A DNA stretch of 64,000 nucleotides from the IMG/VR virus record IMGVR_UViG_3300044712_000822, positions 1-64,000 of that record, one strand, 5' to 3'. This document shows positions 46,799 to 55,651 of this stretch, one piece after another; within the stretch, counting starts at the first letter, position 1, and the number at the start of each line of letters is the position of its first letter. A program made the translations under genes and the position numbers. The DNA is from a virus. The notes under the pieces are model-generated. The model searched no databases. It saw nothing but the letters and a program-made list of their open reading frames with translations, and was not told the origin of the DNA.

Positions 46799-47323
46799 CT
46801 AGCTGACGACCTCAAACGGAATTTCGATAGTGCCGTTCAGGGCGGCGGAGGCGTGGATGTTCGTGATTTCGATATCCACAGTGCCGGCACCGGGGATCAC
46901 CTTCGTGACGTAGGGGATGCCCGTCGTGGCCGCGCCAACGCCGGCCGCTCGCCGCGCGTTACAGACCACCACGGATGCCGCGGTGATTTTGGTATTGGTC
47001 AGGGTGACCGTGTGCGTTCCGGCCGCGGCCGTGGTCAGCGCGGCAGAGGTCAAGAGCCCCGTCTTCTTCGACAGGGTGGCCGTGCCGGTGGCGCCGGTCC
47101 CCGTGATGGCAGCCGTGCCGCTGTCACGCGGGCCGAGTTCGACCTGGTTGGATGCGTTGACAGTGATGCCGGCGATTGTTGCCGTGCCTGCCGCGTTGTC
47201 CCAGATGAGGGAGCGATTGTTCGGGAAAGCGTAGTCAATGCCATCGCCGGCCGTCGACGGAACCCCGCCCTTGCCAGCGAACAACGCCCTCCAAGCTGCT
47301 TCGAGATTGAAAAAACCAGCCAT
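46799..47323 (-). CDS. small structural beta protein
   Basis: 174 residues. After an N-terminal helix (MAGFFNLEAAWRALFAGKGG) it is beta-rich and Ala/Thr/Val-dominated. Possible head decoration or tail component by position between adaptor and nozzle. No family recognised. Confidence 0.5.
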   Translation of the reverse strand: MAGFFNLEAAWRALFAGKGGVPSTAGDGIDYAFPNNRSLIWDNAAGTATIAGITVNASNQVELGPRDSGTAAITGTGATGTATLSKKTGLLTSAALTTAAAGTHTVTLTNTKITAASVVVCNARRAAGVGAATTGIPYVTKVIPGAGTVDIEITNIHASAALNGTIEIPFEVVS

Positions 47324-47324
47324 G

Positions 47325-48014
47325 TTAGTAGATCATCCTTTCCATCAGACGGCGCGACCGGAATCTGCCGGGTCGCTTCGGCCTTTTCTGTTTTTCCAGG
47401 AGCATGGGATGGATTAGGCCACGAAGAAGCCCACCTGACCCATCTGCCTCCATATTCGGCCCCAACGCTTCGCGCTTCAGCCGATCAGCCTCACCCGGCC
47501 CCATGTTGCGGCCAGCCAGCCACGAGGCTGTCCGCGTTGCCAGAAAACTCAAACTGTTGTCGATGCCAACGGGTCCGGACGTAGGGCAGGACCCGCTGGC
47601 GATGTAATCGACCTTCAGGTAACGGATGCTGGTCGAGGGCACGAACAGGAGAGTGTCTCCCTCGTAAGCCCACAGGCCGAGGACGGAGCGCGGGGTCGGG
47701 TCGGGCAGGAAATCCACTGGGCGCATGTGCGCCCATGGTTCAGCCGAGGAGCCTCGCTCCCAGAGATTCTCGGGCTCTCCCCAGTCTGAAACTCCCATCG
47801 TTGCCGGGGTGAGCGATGACGTGTTCGCCGGCAGCGTGTAATACACCGTCCGGTTGACCTTCTGCAGGTCCCACTGCATCATGAGGTCCCAGAATTCCCG
47901 ATACGCCAACCCGATAAACGGTCGCTGGGTGGCCGCGTCGAATACCTCCAGCAGAGGGTCGCCGAGGAGTTGGCCCACCAGGTCGTTGATTTCGGCAATC
48001 GTCGTATCGGCCAT
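47325..48014 (-). CDS. head-tail adaptor-like protein
   Basis: 229 residues from ATG 48014. Helical N-terminus (TIAEINDLVGQLLGDPLLEV, QRPFIGLAYREFWDLMMQWD), a beta insertion, and a C-terminal helix (LSFLATRTASWLAGRNMGPG). This order is common in phage gp6/gp4-like adaptors that join portal and tail. The basic C-terminal tail would face DNA or the nozzle. Confidence 0.55.
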   Translation of the reverse strand: MADTTIAEINDLVGQLLGDPLLEVFDAATQRPFIGLAYREFWDLMMQWDLQKVNRTVYYTLPANTSSLTPATMGVSDWGEPENLWERGSSAEPWAHMRPVDFLPDPTPRSVLGLWAYEGDTLLFVPSTSIRYLKVDYIASGSCPTSGPVGIDNSLSFLATRTASWLAGRNMGPGEADRLKREALGPNMEADGSGGLLRGLIHPMLLEKQKRPKRPGRFRSRRLMERMIY

Positions 48015-48016
48015 GG

Positions 48017-48745
48017 TTAACCTTTCTTCGGGGGAGGCGGCGGGGGCGAAGAGAACAAGTCTCCGACCGGCAGGCCCTTCTCCCGCTTCGCCTTGTTCAG
48101 CATCTCCTGCAGTTCCGCCTTCTGGAGGTGGATCTGGACCCAACGGCTGTAGTCCATGACGTTCTCGCAGTAGGGGCAGGACAGCACGGAACTTTCGACC
48201 AGCCGACCGCACATTGAGCAGGGAACCATTTTCAGGTCCTGCGGCGGCCGCATCCACTCGTAGTTGGTGTCACCCAGCCAAGTGGCGGCGCCGCGGTGCA
48301 GGTCGGACACGTCCAACTTCTGCCCGGCCGCCCAGAGGTCCTGAGCCTCCAGCACCAGCACCCGGGCCCAGCGCGCCTGCCGGGCCTCAGCCGCGGCCAG
48401 TTCGGCGCTGGTCGGTTCCGGTCCCTCGCAGATAAACACGCCAGGCGAGCCAACCTCAGAGTGCAGATGGTTCGTCGTGAACGACTCGACAATGGACTGC
48501 GCCCACTCCAACGAGGAGTACGGCACGTCCATGCTGTTGTCGGCGCTCATGTGCGTGTTCTGGAAGAACGGCGGGACGCGCACCACGCAGTATTCGCCGC
48601 GCTTCTGCGCCGGGAATCTGATCGTGGTACGCCAGCCCCCCTGCCCGATTTGGGGCTTGTAGGGCTGCGTGTTCTCCAGGTCCATGAAATGGATGGAGCA
48701 CACCGTCGTGAACATGGAAGAGATGTCGGGGATGGTAGATGTCAT
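48017..48745 (-). CDS. zinc-ribbon structural or assembly protein
   Basis: 242 residues. Beta-rich N-terminal half, a helical centre (SAELAAAEARQARWARVLVL), a four-Cys zinc ribbon (CSMCG ... CPYCEN at about 183-203) and a helical end with polyproline. Conserved in position among head-completion genes of related phages in my memory, but unnamed. Zinc binding is likely. Confidence 0.55.
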   Translation of the reverse strand: MTSTIPDISSMFTTVCSIHFMDLENTQPYKPQIGQGGWRTTIRFPAQKRGEYCVVRVPPFFQNTHMSADNSMDVPYSSLEWAQSIVESFTTNHLHSEVGSPGVFICEGPEPTSAELAAAEARQARWARVLVLEAQDLWAAGQKLDVSDLHRGAATWLGDTNYEWMRPPQDLKMVPCSMCGRLVESSVLSCPYCENVMDYSRWVQIHLQKAELQEMLNKAKREKGLPVGDLFSSPPPPPPKKG

Positions 48746-49275
48746 TGAGTCTTTCCGGGGTAACTGATGTGGCCCTTCGAGCCAGGTACAGTGTTAGTCC
48801 ATCGGTCGTTCACCAAGTCCTCAGCCTTGGCGTCGAAATCTCGCTCTTTCTTGTCGCGCGCGACGGAGATTTTCTCCGTCAATTGGGCAAGTGTCTGGGC
48901 GTCCGTCTCCCGAATCTGGTTAATCACCCAGTAGGTGAGCTCATCCGTGGGGAGTTTCCCCTCAAAAAGGAGGACGTCGGTTGCCCGGTATCGGCCATTT
49001 GCCGGGTACGGGATCAGCTTCCCGATCTGCGCCTGCCACTCTGACAGCGGGGGTGGCTTGAGCCACTGGGCCAACGTCCAGACGTTCCCATCAACTTGGT
49101 TCGCCCTGATCGTGGGGCCCAGTGGATCCGGTTTCACGAACACGGACAGGTCAGGACCCCAGATCCATTTGAATCGCTGGTCGCCCGATGGGGACGTGCC
49201 CAGCGCGTCTCTGAGTCTTTGGTTGCAGCGGGCCACTACTGCCGCAACGATGGGGTCCTGCCGTGTCTCAATCAT
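48742..49275 (-). CDS. head-completion-type hypothetical protein
   Basis: 177 residues starting ATG 49275 after AAAGGACTTGC. Helix (QDPIVAAVVARCNQRLRDAL), beta section with WIWGPDLSVFVKPDP, then a helical end (QIRETDAQTLAQLTEKISVA). Located directly after the capsid gene. No named family. Confidence 0.5.
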   Translation of the reverse strand: MIETRQDPIVAAVVARCNQRLRDALGTSPSGDQRFKWIWGPDLSVFVKPDPLGPTIRANQVDGNVWTLAQWLKPPPLSEWQAQIGKLIPYPANGRYRATDVLLFEGKLPTDELTYWVINQIRETDAQTLAQLTEKISVARDKKERDFDAKAEDLVNDRWTNTVPGSKGHISYPGKTQ

Positions 49276-49308
49276 GCAAGTCCTTTGTTTTCAGTCAAAA
49301 AATAACCG

Positions 49309-50628
49309 TTAGTACCCAGCAGGAATGCTCAGCCCGGTGATGAAGCCTTCCCATCCCAGGTCGACGTTGTAGAAGTTCTCGACAACGTACAGGAACATGG
49401 ACCAGGAAGCCGTCACACCGCCGCTGGAGTTGCGACCTTCGAAGAAATACGTCCCGTTGCCGGGGTTCTTCCACCAGTCGAGCTCCTGCGCGTACACGCG
49501 GCCCCAATTCTTCAGAGCCAGCCAGTCGATTTTCGATTTCGACTGATGCACGTCGATCTTGTGTTTGATGCCCCACAGCGTCACTTCGTCCGCAGTGGAG
49601 GGCATCAGATCGACGAGGCCCTGGGCAGCGCCGGGGGTCCGATCCTGCTTCATGATGGCCATGTTGAGCTTCTTCATCTGGCCGACCTGCGCATCATGCA
49701 CGATGCCGGTCAGATCCGTCGGCAGGGAACCGCGGCGCTGGCGGATGCGCGACTTCAGGATGTCGCCCATCTCCGGCACGAGGTAGCCGCTCTGCGCGTC
49801 GTACCAGTTCGGCCGGATCTCGGCGTAGTTGGCGAGCGACAGGCCCAGCAGGTTGCCAGAAACGGCGGTGGAGTGGAAATACCGCAGGGTATTCATCCAG
49901 GCCGGCGCGGTGAACACGCTGGTGGAGCTGCCACTGGTCACGCCGGGGAAGGCGAGGTAGTCAGTGGCGGCGGGCGAAACCGAGCCCAGGTTGGTGATGT
50001 GGGCGGTGCCGGCCTGCTTGTTGATGTTGTCGATGTACGGCATCGTGTCACCAACCGCGAGGCCGTAGGTCTTCCAGGTAGCCAGCGTGGAGTCGAAGAT
50101 CTCGACCGGCTGGCCGACCTGCAGGTGATTGGCGCCGAACTCCGTATCGAAGGTGAACGTGCCACCGGAGTAGCCCGTCGCCTTCGCTACCAAGCCCTGA
50201 GCGCCGCCCTGGTTCAGGAAGGACGTGTTGCAGTACCGGAGCATGTTCGGCATCGCCTTGGCCGTGTTGCGCTTCAGGACGTTCACCCGGCTCTGCTCGC
50301 TGGTCTGCGTGGCCAGGATGCTGTCCTGATCCATCGACACGGCGAGACGAACAGGGTAGTAGCCCTGGTACTGCTGCTTCATTTTGAAGCCCTGGCCCTG
50401 ACCGAGAGCGCCGTTGGCCAGGTTGAAGCCGGCGAAGTTGCCCGTGGGCTGGATCTCCAGCGGGATGCGGAAGTCCTTGCCGTCTTCGGTTTTGGAGATC
50501 TTGGTGGCGTCGGTCTGCTTCTTCAGCAGATTGTAGGTGGTGCCGCCATTCTCGTAGAGTTCGCGCAGTTCCTTGCGCACGACCTGCAGATTTGCCTCGT
50601 AGACGTCTGCAATTGCTTGAACCGACAT
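49309..50628 (-). CDS. major capsid protein
   Basis: 439 residues. Position between scaffold and completion genes is decisive. The protein has an N-terminal helix (ANLQVVRKELRELYENG), an E-loop-like beta region (GKDFRIPLEIQPTGNFAGFN), and a mixed core (LANYAEIRPNWYDAQSGYLV, SKIDWLALKNWGRVYAQELD). Length fits an HK97-fold capsid. One Cys only. Forms the icosahedral head. Confidence 0.8.
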   Translation of the reverse strand: MSVQAIADVYEANLQVVRKELRELYENGGTTYNLLKKQTDATKISKTEDGKDFRIPLEIQPTGNFAGFNLANGALGQGQGFKMKQQYQGYYPVRLAVSMDQDSILATQTSEQSRVNVLKRNTAKAMPNMLRYCNTSFLNQGGAQGLVAKATGYSGGTFTFDTEFGANHLQVGQPVEIFDSTLATWKTYGLAVGDTMPYIDNINKQAGTAHITNLGSVSPAATDYLAFPGVTSGSSTSVFTAPAWMNTLRYFHSTAVSGNLLGLSLANYAEIRPNWYDAQSGYLVPEMGDILKSRIRQRRGSLPTDLTGIVHDAQVGQMKKLNMAIMKQDRTPGAAQGLVDLMPSTADEVTLWGIKHKIDVHQSKSKIDWLALKNWGRVYAQELDWWKNPGNGTYFFEGRNSSGGVTASWSMFLYVVENFYNVDLGWEGFITGLSIPAGY

Positions 50629-50631
50629 TTT

Positions 50632-51852
50632 TTATCCCTCGCTGAATCGCCGCAACTGCTCGTCGAAGGGAACCCCCTCCGCCTTCCATTGCGCGATTCG
50701 GTTACTGTTGGGCGAAGCCGTACCGGACAAGCCGGCTGGTTCGCGCCGTGCCTGCAATTTCGCCTGTGTCTGATGCACTTTGGCGTTGGCTGCAACGGCG
50801 GTTGCCGCGAATTTGTCGATGATGGGCTTCGCCCGTCTCGCTAGAACATCGGCGGCAAACCTGCGCACGGTCGCATCCACGATGCCCCGCGTCTGTTCCG
50901 ACGGCGAGGTTTTCGCGTTGCGTAAATCTCTCATCAACTCAGCTCGGCGGATGGGGTTGTTATTCAACGCCCCATCAATCTCAGATTTCAGCAGGAGGTT
51001 CAACTGGTTCCATTCCGGCTTGCCTCGGTAGGCATCGGCGACTTCCTTCGGAATCATCTTCTCGATCTCCGCGGACTTCGCCTGCTCGACCTGCGTATCA
51101 ATCTGCTGGGCGAGGGACTGGTAGTGCTGCTGCTGCTGCGCCTGCTCCCTCGCCCGGTAGGCGTTCAACTGTTCCTGTAGTGAATTGTATTGCTGGGCCT
51201 GCGGGTCCGGAGCCTGGAAATCAGTCTCCGTCCGGAACCGGCCGGTCAACGCCAGTTCCATGTTCTGACAAGCCTTGAACAGGTTCGCATCCCCGGTCTG
51301 GATGGAATGCTGGTACACGCTGTCCAGCATCTGATTCTGGACCTGCCCCGTGATCTGTTGGTACGCTTCCGGCGCCACTTGCGGCAGCATCTCCAGCGCG
51401 CGCTCAGCCAAGTGCGAGATGGTCGCCGGCGGCGCCTTCAGCAGCATGAAGTCCGCGGCGCGCTTCACGCTGTCAGGTTCACCGCTGTTCCAGTCGTCGA
51501 GCAACGCCTGCGAGCCGAGGCTGCGCTTCCAGTGCTCCTGGATCACCTCAACTGACGGGTTCGGGCCCACCGCCTCTTCCAGCGACCGCTTGAACTTGTC
51601 GCTGCCCCACATCCTGTCCCACTTCGTCTTTGAACAGGAGTAGAGTTTCCCATTCTCGTCTACCTTGTCGGGGGTGACGTCTCCGAACGGGTCATCTTCG
51701 ACAACCTCGGGGGTCTCCGGCGCGGCCGTCTCTACTGCATCGGGTGCCGGGGTGGCATCAACTGCGGGGGCCGTCTCAACGGCCGGCGTGTCTGCAACTG
51801 GAGCGACAGCTTCCGTCGTCGCGGGAGTGTCGAGAGTGGCGATATCGTCCAT
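50632..51852 (-). CDS. scaffolding protein
   Basis: 406 residues. Acidic, Ala/Pro/Thr-rich disordered N-terminus (first 65 residues), a central globular helical part, a Gln-rich coiled coil (LNAYRAREQAQQQQHYQSLA), and a basic C-terminal tail (RIAQWKAEGVPFDEQLRRF) as scaffold proteins use to bind capsid. Lies between portal and capsid genes, the normal place. Confidence 0.7.
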   Translation of the reverse strand: MDDIATLDTPATTEAVAPVADTPAVETAPAVDATPAPDAVETAAPETPEVVEDDPFGDVTPDKVDENGKLYSCSKTKWDRMWGSDKFKRSLEEAVGPNPSVEVIQEHWKRSLGSQALLDDWNSGEPDSVKRAADFMLLKAPPATISHLAERALEMLPQVAPEAYQQITGQVQNQMLDSVYQHSIQTGDANLFKACQNMELALTGRFRTETDFQAPDPQAQQYNSLQEQLNAYRAREQAQQQQHYQSLAQQIDTQVEQAKSAEIEKMIPKEVADAYRGKPEWNQLNLLLKSEIDGALNNNPIRRAELMRDLRNAKTSPSEQTRGIVDATVRRFAADVLARRAKPIIDKFAATAVAANAKVHQTQAKLQARREPAGLSGTASPNSNRIAQWKAEGVPFDEQLRRFSEG

Positions 51853-51859
51853 GGGGCTC

Positions 51860-54112
51860 CTACTGTACTGGAAGTTCCGGCCCTATCCCCTGTTCCGGGG
51901 GGTTGGGTGATTCCGGTTTCGGTTTCTCTGGCTGTCCTTCTTCTGGCGGTGGCATCGGGGGCGGCTGGCCTGCTGCCAATTGCGCCATTCCGTGCGCGAC
52001 GACATTTGCGAACCCATTCGGGTTTTCATTTGCCGCCTTTAACCCGCTTTCGTCGTTGCACCATTGCTGAATCAATGAAGCAAAAACAAGATTATCATCA
52101 ACGAACGGCTGCACAGGAATAGTGGGGACCATCGAGCCATCAGGCCCCATCGTGGGCGAGCCCTTCAGCAGCTTCTGAATCCGCTCATTCACCGCGCGCT
52201 GATAATTCTCATTCGAGCTCTTGAAGTCAACCATGCCAGGCAGCAGGTAATCCTGCAGCGCCGCGGCATTGTAGGGCTTGTCCAGATCGAGTGCCGCCGC
52301 CACCTCCGGATTCTGCTTGATGATCGACGAGAGCATGTCCGTCTTTTCGGCCCAGGACATCGGCACGCCGACTTCAGCCTCAAACCGGAACCGGCCACCT
52401 TTCAGCTTCGCCACATCGAACATCGGGACCGGCCCATCGGGCGTTTCCTTCACCGGCAGGCCGTCGCCATGTTCGGCCACCAGCTTGACGCACTTGGTCA
52501 CGATGACGACCCAGCCCTGCGCCGTCAGTTCACCGATAGGCGCGTTCTGCATGAGCGCCTGCTGGATGCGGAGGCGAGCGCCTTCGGCTGTGGGGTCTTT
52601 CTCATTGGCGCCGAATACCGGCGGCGTCAGCCCCGTGTGCTGCTGAACCGTGCCGTCGATCTTGTCTATCAGGGGCAGGTATTCAGCCAGCGCGCCTTGC
52701 GGCGTCGAGACGGTATGGAACCCGTCCTGGAGCCGCTGGCCGGCGGCGGCCTTCGCCTCAATGATCTCCGTCGGCAGCGTCCCGCGATTATTCAACTGCT
52801 CCAAATCGAGCCAGCCGGCCGACACAACCGTCATCGGGAGCTTCCGCTCAGACAACGCAAATAGCAGGTTGTAGAAATCGTTGATGAGGTCCTGTTGACC
52901 CAGGATGCCCCAGCAGAACGGGTCATTGTAGAGGTAGTCCGATGGCTCCACCTGTATGGCGGTCCACACGTCGGAGAGTTTCTCCTCGTCGATCCCGACC
53001 AGCCGGCCCGCCACGCGGGAAATTCGGATGCCGTTCGGGAATTTCTCCTTCAGGTATTTCCGCTTCTCTTCGGACTGGAACATCTCGTACATCGGCGGCG
53101 TGAGCCACACGCGCGAGTGAATCCAGCGTTGCTTCTCGCCGATGCGCGTCATACCCGAGAGCGACTGTGCCTGCGCCCGGGTGATGGACCCCTGCTGCTG
53201 CGCTACCGTCTCGCCCTGCATGCCGCCCGTCGCCGGGTCCAGATGCTCGCGGAGTTTCTGCCCGTAGAGTTGCAGGAGAATTCCAGGATGCTCATCGTAC
53301 TCATAGACGAGGAAGGGGCAATGGTCCAGCGTCTTCGCGTCGAACGGGACAGTGACCTCCATGCCGGTGCAGATCCGAAACATCGGCCCGCTATTGGCGT
53401 AGGTCTGCTCTCCCACCTGCTGCGGGACAGATACCATCGTCGGCGGCTGCTCGATCATCGGGACGAGGCACTGCGGGCAGACGCCATCGGCGGATTCAGT
53501 CTGGCCGCACGTCGGGCAGACCGGGCCGCCGGTTCCCGGCTGCGGAACCTGCATGGGTTCCAGAATCGGTTCCGTGCGTGAGCCAAACAGATCTTCGTCT
53601 GGAGTGAACGGATGGTAGATGTAGCGGGTGCCGCTCTTGAACGCATGGTAAAACAACTCAACATTGCGGAGCCGTGCGTTCCAGGCCTTCAGGAGCCACT
53701 GGTAAACCTTGTCGGCCTCCTCGCGCGCCATGCGGTCGGCCTCAGAGGCATTGTCCTCAGCCAGACACTTCATGTTGTAATACGCGCGAGTGCCCATGCT
53801 GCCGACGAATTTCCGGCAGTAGCCCTTGATGATGTCGATGTTGTAGTCCAGCAGGCCGGAGGCTTCCACATTCGGATCACCGGACATCCCCGAGGTGTTC
53901 TGGCCGACGGCCATGTAATCGAGAGAACCGCCCGGCCCCAGAACGGGGGCAAGGTATTGCAGTCCGCGGAGGTACAGGTCACACTTCCGCAGCCGCATGA
54001 ACTGCCACGTCTTTTCCTGTTGGATCTCAGCATCGACGTGCCGGGACAGAACGCCGTTCAGTTCATCCTTGAGGAATTCAACCGGGTCAATCTCTGGGAG
54101 TTGCGGATTCAC
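51860..54112 (-). CDS. portal protein with zinc-ribbon insertion
   Basis: 750 residues, in the size range of podovirus portals. Helical N-terminus (EIQQEKTWQFMRLRKCDLYL), YNIDIIKGYCRKFVGSM, FYHAFKSGTRYIYHP, PFLVYEYDEHPG, TPPMYEMFQSEEKRKYLKEK, then stem-type helices and a Pro-rich tail. An unusual insertion at about 196-218 has CxxC twice (199-202, 212-215), a zinc ribbon. The portal forms the DNA entry ring. Confidence 0.8.
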   Translation of the reverse strand: MNPQLPEIDPVEFLKDELNGVLSRHVDAEIQQEKTWQFMRLRKCDLYLRGLQYLAPVLGPGGSLDYMAVGQNTSGMSGDPNVEASGLLDYNIDIIKGYCRKFVGSMGTRAYYNMKCLAEDNASEADRMAREEADKVYQWLLKAWNARLRNVELFYHAFKSGTRYIYHPFTPDEDLFGSRTEPILEPMQVPQPGTGGPVCPTCGQTESADGVCPQCLVPMIEQPPTMVSVPQQVGEQTYANSGPMFRICTGMEVTVPFDAKTLDHCPFLVYEYDEHPGILLQLYGQKLREHLDPATGGMQGETVAQQQGSITRAQAQSLSGMTRIGEKQRWIHSRVWLTPPMYEMFQSEEKRKYLKEKFPNGIRISRVAGRLVGIDEEKLSDVWTAIQVEPSDYLYNDPFCWGILGQQDLINDFYNLLFALSERKLPMTVVSAGWLDLEQLNNRGTLPTEIIEAKAAAGQRLQDGFHTVSTPQGALAEYLPLIDKIDGTVQQHTGLTPPVFGANEKDPTAEGARLRIQQALMQNAPIGELTAQGWVVIVTKCVKLVAEHGDGLPVKETPDGPVPMFDVAKLKGGRFRFEAEVGVPMSWAEKTDMLSSIIKQNPEVAAALDLDKPYNAAALQDYLLPGMVDFKSSNENYQRAVNERIQKLLKGSPTMGPDGSMVPTIPVQPFVDDNLVFASLIQQWCNDESGLKAANENPNGFANVVAHGMAQLAAGQPPPMPPPEEGQPEKPKPESPNPPEQGIGPELPVQ

Positions 54113-54420
54113 GCCAAATTCCTCATCGCCTTATTGAACTCTTCGTGCTGCTTGCGGACCAGATCACGGGCGAATACCCGCGAGGGGATCATGGAGGATG
54201 GAGCCTCTGCTACCGGAACCTCTTCCTCGGGAGCGGCGCTGAAAATCCGGCGCCCCGTGGCTCTCATTGCCATGGCGTCTGCGACCCTCTGCAGGTCGTC
54301 GATCCGCGCATCCTTCGTGTCAACTTCCCGCTGTAGCGAATCGCACTCCAGACGCAGGGCTTCCACCCGTGCCTGGAGGACGGCGTACTGCGGGAACATC
54401 GACAGGAAAAACTCGATCAT
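54109..54420 (-). CDS. small coiled-coil protein before portal
   Basis: 103 residues, coiled coil in the first half (LQARVEALRLECDSLQREVD), Pro/Glu linker, basic helix at the end (VFARDLVRKQHEEFNKAMRN). ATGA overlaps with both neighbours. Such small proteins next to portal are common; role unknown. Confidence 0.55.
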   Translation of the reverse strand: MIEFFLSMFPQYAVLQARVEALRLECDSLQREVDTKDARIDDLQRVADAMAMRATGRRIFSAAPEEEVPVAEAPSSMIPSRVFARDLVRKQHEEFNKAMRNLA

Positions 54421-54737
54421 TCAGATTCCTTCTCGCCAAATAGAGAGCAGTGGCCCTCGTCATCAACTTGGAATCCCAGCCAAGTACAGCCGTCTTCCGT
54501 GTTGTACTCGCAGACGCCGCACTTCTCGCTGCCGTCGTGGTATCCAACGGATTCAGGCGGGACGTATTTGCCGTCCATGGAGTGCTCCGCAGCTTCCTGC
54601 TTGGGGGACTCCATTTTCTCCTCGTCCTCTTCCTCTACTTCCTTCTCGCGCGGACCGCGCACGGCCGGGCCCTGGACAGGCGGGCCGGGCTTTTTCTTGC
54701 TGGCCGCGATCATGATTGCGAACCCTGACTTCTTCAT
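54417..54737 (-). CDS. HiPIP-like four-cysteine phage protein
   Basis: 106 residues from ATG 54737. Basic N-terminus, charged linker (EVEEEDEEKMESPKQEA), then YVPPESVGYHDGSEKCGVCE, CTWLGFQVDDEGHCSLFGEK: four Cys spaced like high-potential iron-sulfur proteins and like a phage family found next to portal genes. Iron or zinc binding is likely. Not assigned beyond this. Confidence 0.5.
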   Translation of the reverse strand: MKKSGFAIMIAASKKKPGPPVQGPAVRGPREKEVEEEDEEKMESPKQEAAEHSMDGKYVPPESVGYHDGSEKCGVCEYNTEDGCTWLGFQVDDEGHCSLFGEKESE

Positions 54738-54740
54738 TAG

Positions 54741-54769
54741 TAGACCCCGTTCCAAGTGTATGCTATGGT
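54741..54769 (+). promoter_or_regulatory. promoter for the HNH gene, leaderless type
   Basis: TAGACC (54741-54746), 17-bp spacer, TATGGT (54764-54769), six bases to ATG 54776. Each hexamer matches consensus at four positions. No Shine-Dalgarno. The endonuclease gene would thus carry its own promoter against the direction of the late genes. Confidence 0.5.
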
Positions 54770-54775
54770 TTTCTC

Positions 54776-55651
54776 ATGAGCCTTTGTGAATGCGGATGTG
54801 GTGGGCAAACCAACAACGGTCGACGGTTTATCAAGCCGCACCAAGTCAAGCTGATGCAGGAAAGAAATACCGGAAGACAATACACGAGAGAGCATCTTGA
54901 GAAACTTTGGGCTGGTCGGCGCGCAAACCCGCCAACCAAAAAACAACGGACCACGGAGACTATAAGCTGCGCGTGTGGATGCGGCGGCAGTCTTACCACC
55001 CCCGATGACAGGGGAAGACAGAGAAAATTTATACAGAATCATCAGACAAAGACGCTTGTCAGCCTCAGAGAAAGGCCGTACCCGCCATCTCCAGTTAAAG
55101 GCAGAAAAGCCAGCGAAGAGACAAGACGCAAGCTGAGCGAATCGCACAAGGGGAAGCAGTCCCAGTCCAAAGGCATAAAGAGGGGCCCATCTCCACTCAA
55201 GGGGATTAGCCGCGGATTTCGCCACTCCCTCGAAACGAAGAAGAAGATATCCGAAGCCAACAAGGGAGACAAAAGCCACCTGTGGAGAGGCGGCTCTCTC
55301 CCAGCCAGAGATGAGAGGACAAAAACGGTGGAATGGAAGCATCTGCGCCGCATAGTATATGAGAGAGACAAGTGGTGTTGCGTAGTATGCAGAGTCCATT
55401 GCAGAAATAGCGGAGGCAAGAACAAGACAATACAATGCCATCATATAGTGCCAGTGAGGTACGGAGGTAGCGACGACATCAGCAACCTCGCCTCTGTTTG
55501 CGTTAGTTGCCACAAAAGGCAGGAGTCGCTTTACGGTAAACCGTCCTACTTTTGGGGCAGCTACCACAGGGTCCTCCAGGAAAAAGAATCCCCCGCGTCT
55601 TTCCCGCAGACCTGCACAGAATCCTTCACTCCGGCCCCGCCGGCCAAATAG
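54776..55651 (+). CDS. HNH homing endonuclease with NUMOD3 repeats
   Basis: 291 residues. Two Cys clusters (CECGCGG, CACGCGG), then three NUMOD3-like DNA-binding repeats (KASEETRRKLSESHKGK, KGIKRGPSPLKG, HSLETKKKISEANKGD), and the HNH domain: CCVVCRVHC, CHHIVPVRYGGSDDISNLAS, CVSCHKRQE. Free-standing homing endonucleases cut related genomes lacking the gene. It lies on the opposite strand inside the late operon and its end overlaps the neighbouring gene by 91 nt. Confidence 0.88.
   Translation: MSLCECGCGGQTNNGRRFIKPHQVKLMQERNTGRQYTREHLEKLWAGRRANPPTKKQRTTETISCACGCGGSLTTPDDRGRQRKFIQNHQTKTLVSLRERPYPPSPVKGRKASEETRRKLSESHKGKQSQSKGIKRGPSPLKGISRGFRHSLETKKKISEANKGDKSHLWRGGSLPARDERTKTVEWKHLRRIVYERDKWCCVVCRVHCRNSGGKNKTIQCHHIVPVRYGGSDDISNLASVCVSCHKRQESLYGKPSYFWGSYHRVLQEKESPASFPQTCTESFTPAPPAK

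Noticed and set aside
49546-50844. 432-residue plus-strand frame
   Set aside because: Antisense shadow of the capsid and scaffold genes; no start signal or domain.
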